DNA of 64,000 nt. It comes from Laguncularia racemosa. Taxonomy: Eukaryota > Streptophyta > Magnoliopsida > Myrtales > Combretaceae. The first letter of the stretch is position 1. Every line of letters begins with the position of its first letter. This document shows positions 61,593-64,000 of the stretch, one piece after another. The notes under the pieces are model-generated. The model made no database searches and was not told where the DNA came from. It saw only the letters and a list, made by a program, of their open reading frames with translations. The translations under genes and the position numbers were made by a program. Location of the stretch: NCBI GenBank assembly GCA_037954665.1, contig JBBMOL010000182.1, positions 62,001 to 126,000 of the forward strand. The letters are read 5' to 3'.

Positions 61593-64000
61593 GTTACTTA
61601 CACAATCCAAAGATTCAAAATTTGTGACACACACTATCTTTTTCAGAGATTTTGAAAATTGGGTTGTGATAAAGATCGAATTTTTCAAGGAAAAGTGAAG
61701 ATGGGGATGATTTTTCAATTGTTTTTTTTTTTTTTACTCTCCTTTTTTTTTAAAAAAAAAATAATTTTCTTGGTGTTGTTATTGGATTGGAAACTCCGTC
61801 GAAGTTTGGATCTTGTACTTTGCAAAGAGAGTTGAATATTAGAAGAAAGTTCCGGCTTAGCAAATAATATTTAATGCTAAGTTATTGCTCGGAGGCTGAT
61901 CAGCAAAAAGATACGACAAGGAACCGCCTTCGGTTGTGCAACTACTAAAGCTACCGTTTGTTTTGGAATTAAATAGTCCTTGAAATCTGGACACAGACTC
62001 TGCGTCTTTCGGATTAAAGTATTTGTATAATATGTTTAACGGTCAACCACCCTTCCCTACTGTTTGAAATACAAATTGCACTAAAATCGATCCAATATGA
62101 TCGAGTAGATTTTAATACGGTATCATATGTAATAAAATAGGGTATAAATATAAATCATACCATAAAACCTATTTAGAACTTTAAAGATAACATATGCATA
62201 ATTTCTAATACATATAAGTAATTTTTAATCTAACCATCATCTTAAATATATATTATTTAATTTAACGAAAATAAAAATGCAATCGTATTTGTCTTAACAC
62301 TTATTATTTTAACCCAACATTTAGTTACATAATAAAATTCATCTTATTTTTTCAATTTAAGTTCTATGGTCATTTACATTTGCTGCATTTTTTTTACTAT
62401 TATATTTTGTTTGAAGTTTGTTATATTTATTTGAAATATTCGGTTATAGTTTTAATATCATGATCCTAAAAATAAATAATTAAAAATATTTTATCTAAAA
62501 GAAAAAAAAAAAAAGTAATAGCTTCATAGTTTTTTTTTTTTTGCCAGTAAGTAACTTTATTAAGGTAATTTTAAGGTTGGGTTATAATGACAGACTTATA
62601 GATTACAGAATAAAAATTTAATATATAGAAGATTGTTCTACAATCTAAATTTGTAGATATATTTATTATTATTAAACATTTTACGTGATCGATTGCTGGC
62701 GTATTTTTACGGAGGGATGGAGGGAGGTCAGGTCGGCATGCCAAAATGCCTTTGACTTCAAAGTTGGAATTTTTGAAATTGTTATTTTACGTGAAGCGGA
62801 AATCACGTGCAGATATGTGAGCGTGTCTTTTTGTGATCTTTCAGTTCGGACGGTGTCGGCTCACAGTTGAGCTGGTCCCAGTTTTTCTACTCTGCAGCTG
62901 GATTCCTGACATGGGAAATTTAATGTTGAAGGGATTTTAATAAAGTATTTCAATTGGGTAGTAGGTAGCTTAAAATTGTTTTCAAGCATTTATATGAAAC
63001 TTGAAAGCATGGAAACTTTTTTTTTTTTTCTAATTGGGTTCTTTTTTAAATTCTTAAAATTTGTTTTGGGATACTGCTCAGAAGTATGCTCTAATCACTT
63101 GCAATTGTTAGGACCAGCGTTGTTAGATACAAATTGGTTCGGTCAGTTTAATCATTTTCAATCATAAAACCAAACCATGCCACACTTTCGACCTCTTTTG
63201 ATAGTGAATTTGATTATTTTATTGATTTTAATTTCGCTCTTTCGAATTTTACTCTTTTCGAGTTAAGTGATCTAGATTTAATAATATTGATTGAGATATA
63301 TTTTGGTGGAATGAATTCTTATATTCCAATGGAATGGATTATATTTTATTTTTTTATATTAATAGTTATAATATATATAATAATTGAGAAAGAAAAAAAA
63401 AAGGATATTAGATGAATATTTTCCTCCATTTAAATGTTCCTTTTCCCCTCTTCTGTATCAGAAATTCAGAATTAGGCTTAACCAAATAAGTCCATAATTG
63501 AATTTAAGGCCCAAGTGAGATAAGTCCATAATGAACATTTCGAATTAATGGTCTTTTATTTTTGGGTCTAGCTACGTTATTTCTGGCTCTCTGCATCGCA
63601 TGAAAAGGCCTGGACAAAGATGAACCAGGCATGGATAAAGAATTAGAGGCGATTACTAGGTGGACCCTCGATAGGCCTTGATAGATAGGTGCGTTAAATT
63701 TTTTTTTTCTTTTTTTCATTTCAAAGGCTTTTAAATGATAAAAATTATAATTTATGGGGAAAAAAAAAAAGCAATTGGGTCCAATAATCCTATGCCATAC
63801 ACTCGAGCCAGGATGGGTCCCGACAAAGTAAAAGAATCTACATGCCTAAGTAAGCAAACCTAAACTCAGTTCAATGATAGCTTCTAATCTCAACCGTAGG
63901 TTGGTTAAACTTTGTCTTATCTAAACAGCCCAAAATGGAAAAACTACGATTTTTTTTTTTATACATAATGTTTCTAGATATTGTGGCATATCTGGTAGTT
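61593..64000. other. Upstream flank of the pyruvate kinase gene, no further gene
   Basis: Positions 61700-61780 hold poly-T/A runs. The rest is AT-rich with short frames (62685-62870, 62976-63167 and 63504-63719) that show no known motif. The promoter of the pyruvate kinase should lie in the first kilobase, but I identify no specific element. Confidence 0.55.

Noticed and set aside
61593..61718. Possible 42-residue upstream extension of the pyruvate kinase
   Set aside because: The extension would have to start at TTG. The first in-frame ATG is at 61592.
1..64000. tRNA, rRNA, CRISPR or bacterial-type operons
   Set aside because: I saw no tRNA box A/B pair in a cloverleaf context, no rRNA sequence and no regularly spaced repeats. 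The gene structure is eukaryotic.

Overview
This is eukaryotic nuclear DNA from a flowering plant, most probably a eudicot. The evidence is AT-rich intergenic sequence full of A/T runs, spliced genes with plant-type introns, two chloroplast-targeted proteins, plant-type F-box proteins, and remnants of typical plant transposons (Mutator-like, hAT, Ty1/copia, LINE). I cannot name the species.

Layout. Positions 1-18.4 kb hold no intact gene. They contain a LINE tail (1-262), LTR-like repeats, and a 4.3-kb Mutator-like element (10592-14904) with terminal inverted repeats, a preserved 9-10 bp target duplication and a decayed plant-mobile-domain (PMD) gene. An intact intronless F-box gene of the SKIP22/FBXO7 type lies at 18690-20435. 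A decayed copy that lost its F-box lies at 28106-29178. Positions 29-43 kb are a transposon graveyard: a dead hAT transposase (34990-37095), a gutted copia element (37196-38935) and a truncated histone H2A copy (39315-39623).

Positions 43-64 kb are the gene-bearing part, with all genes on the minus strand. They are an F-box gene of the F-box-associated class (45562-46674) whose 3' end and downstream flank are tandemly duplicated, a four-exon gene for a predicted chloroplast membrane protein (49998-54767) with a GC-AG first intron, and a seven-exon plastid pyruvate kinase (57139-61592) with an apparent one-base deletion in exon 3.

There is no operon-like organisation. Two genes encode SCF ubiquitin-ligase substrate receptors and two encode predicted plastid proteins, and I see no sign that they act together. 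The most notable items are the PMD-carrying Mutator-like element with its target duplication, the pyruvate kinase frameshift, the F-box-less SKIP22 duplicate and the GC-AG intron. I did not find a convincing new biological system. All exon borders were read by eye from splice consensus and reading frame and have no transcript support.
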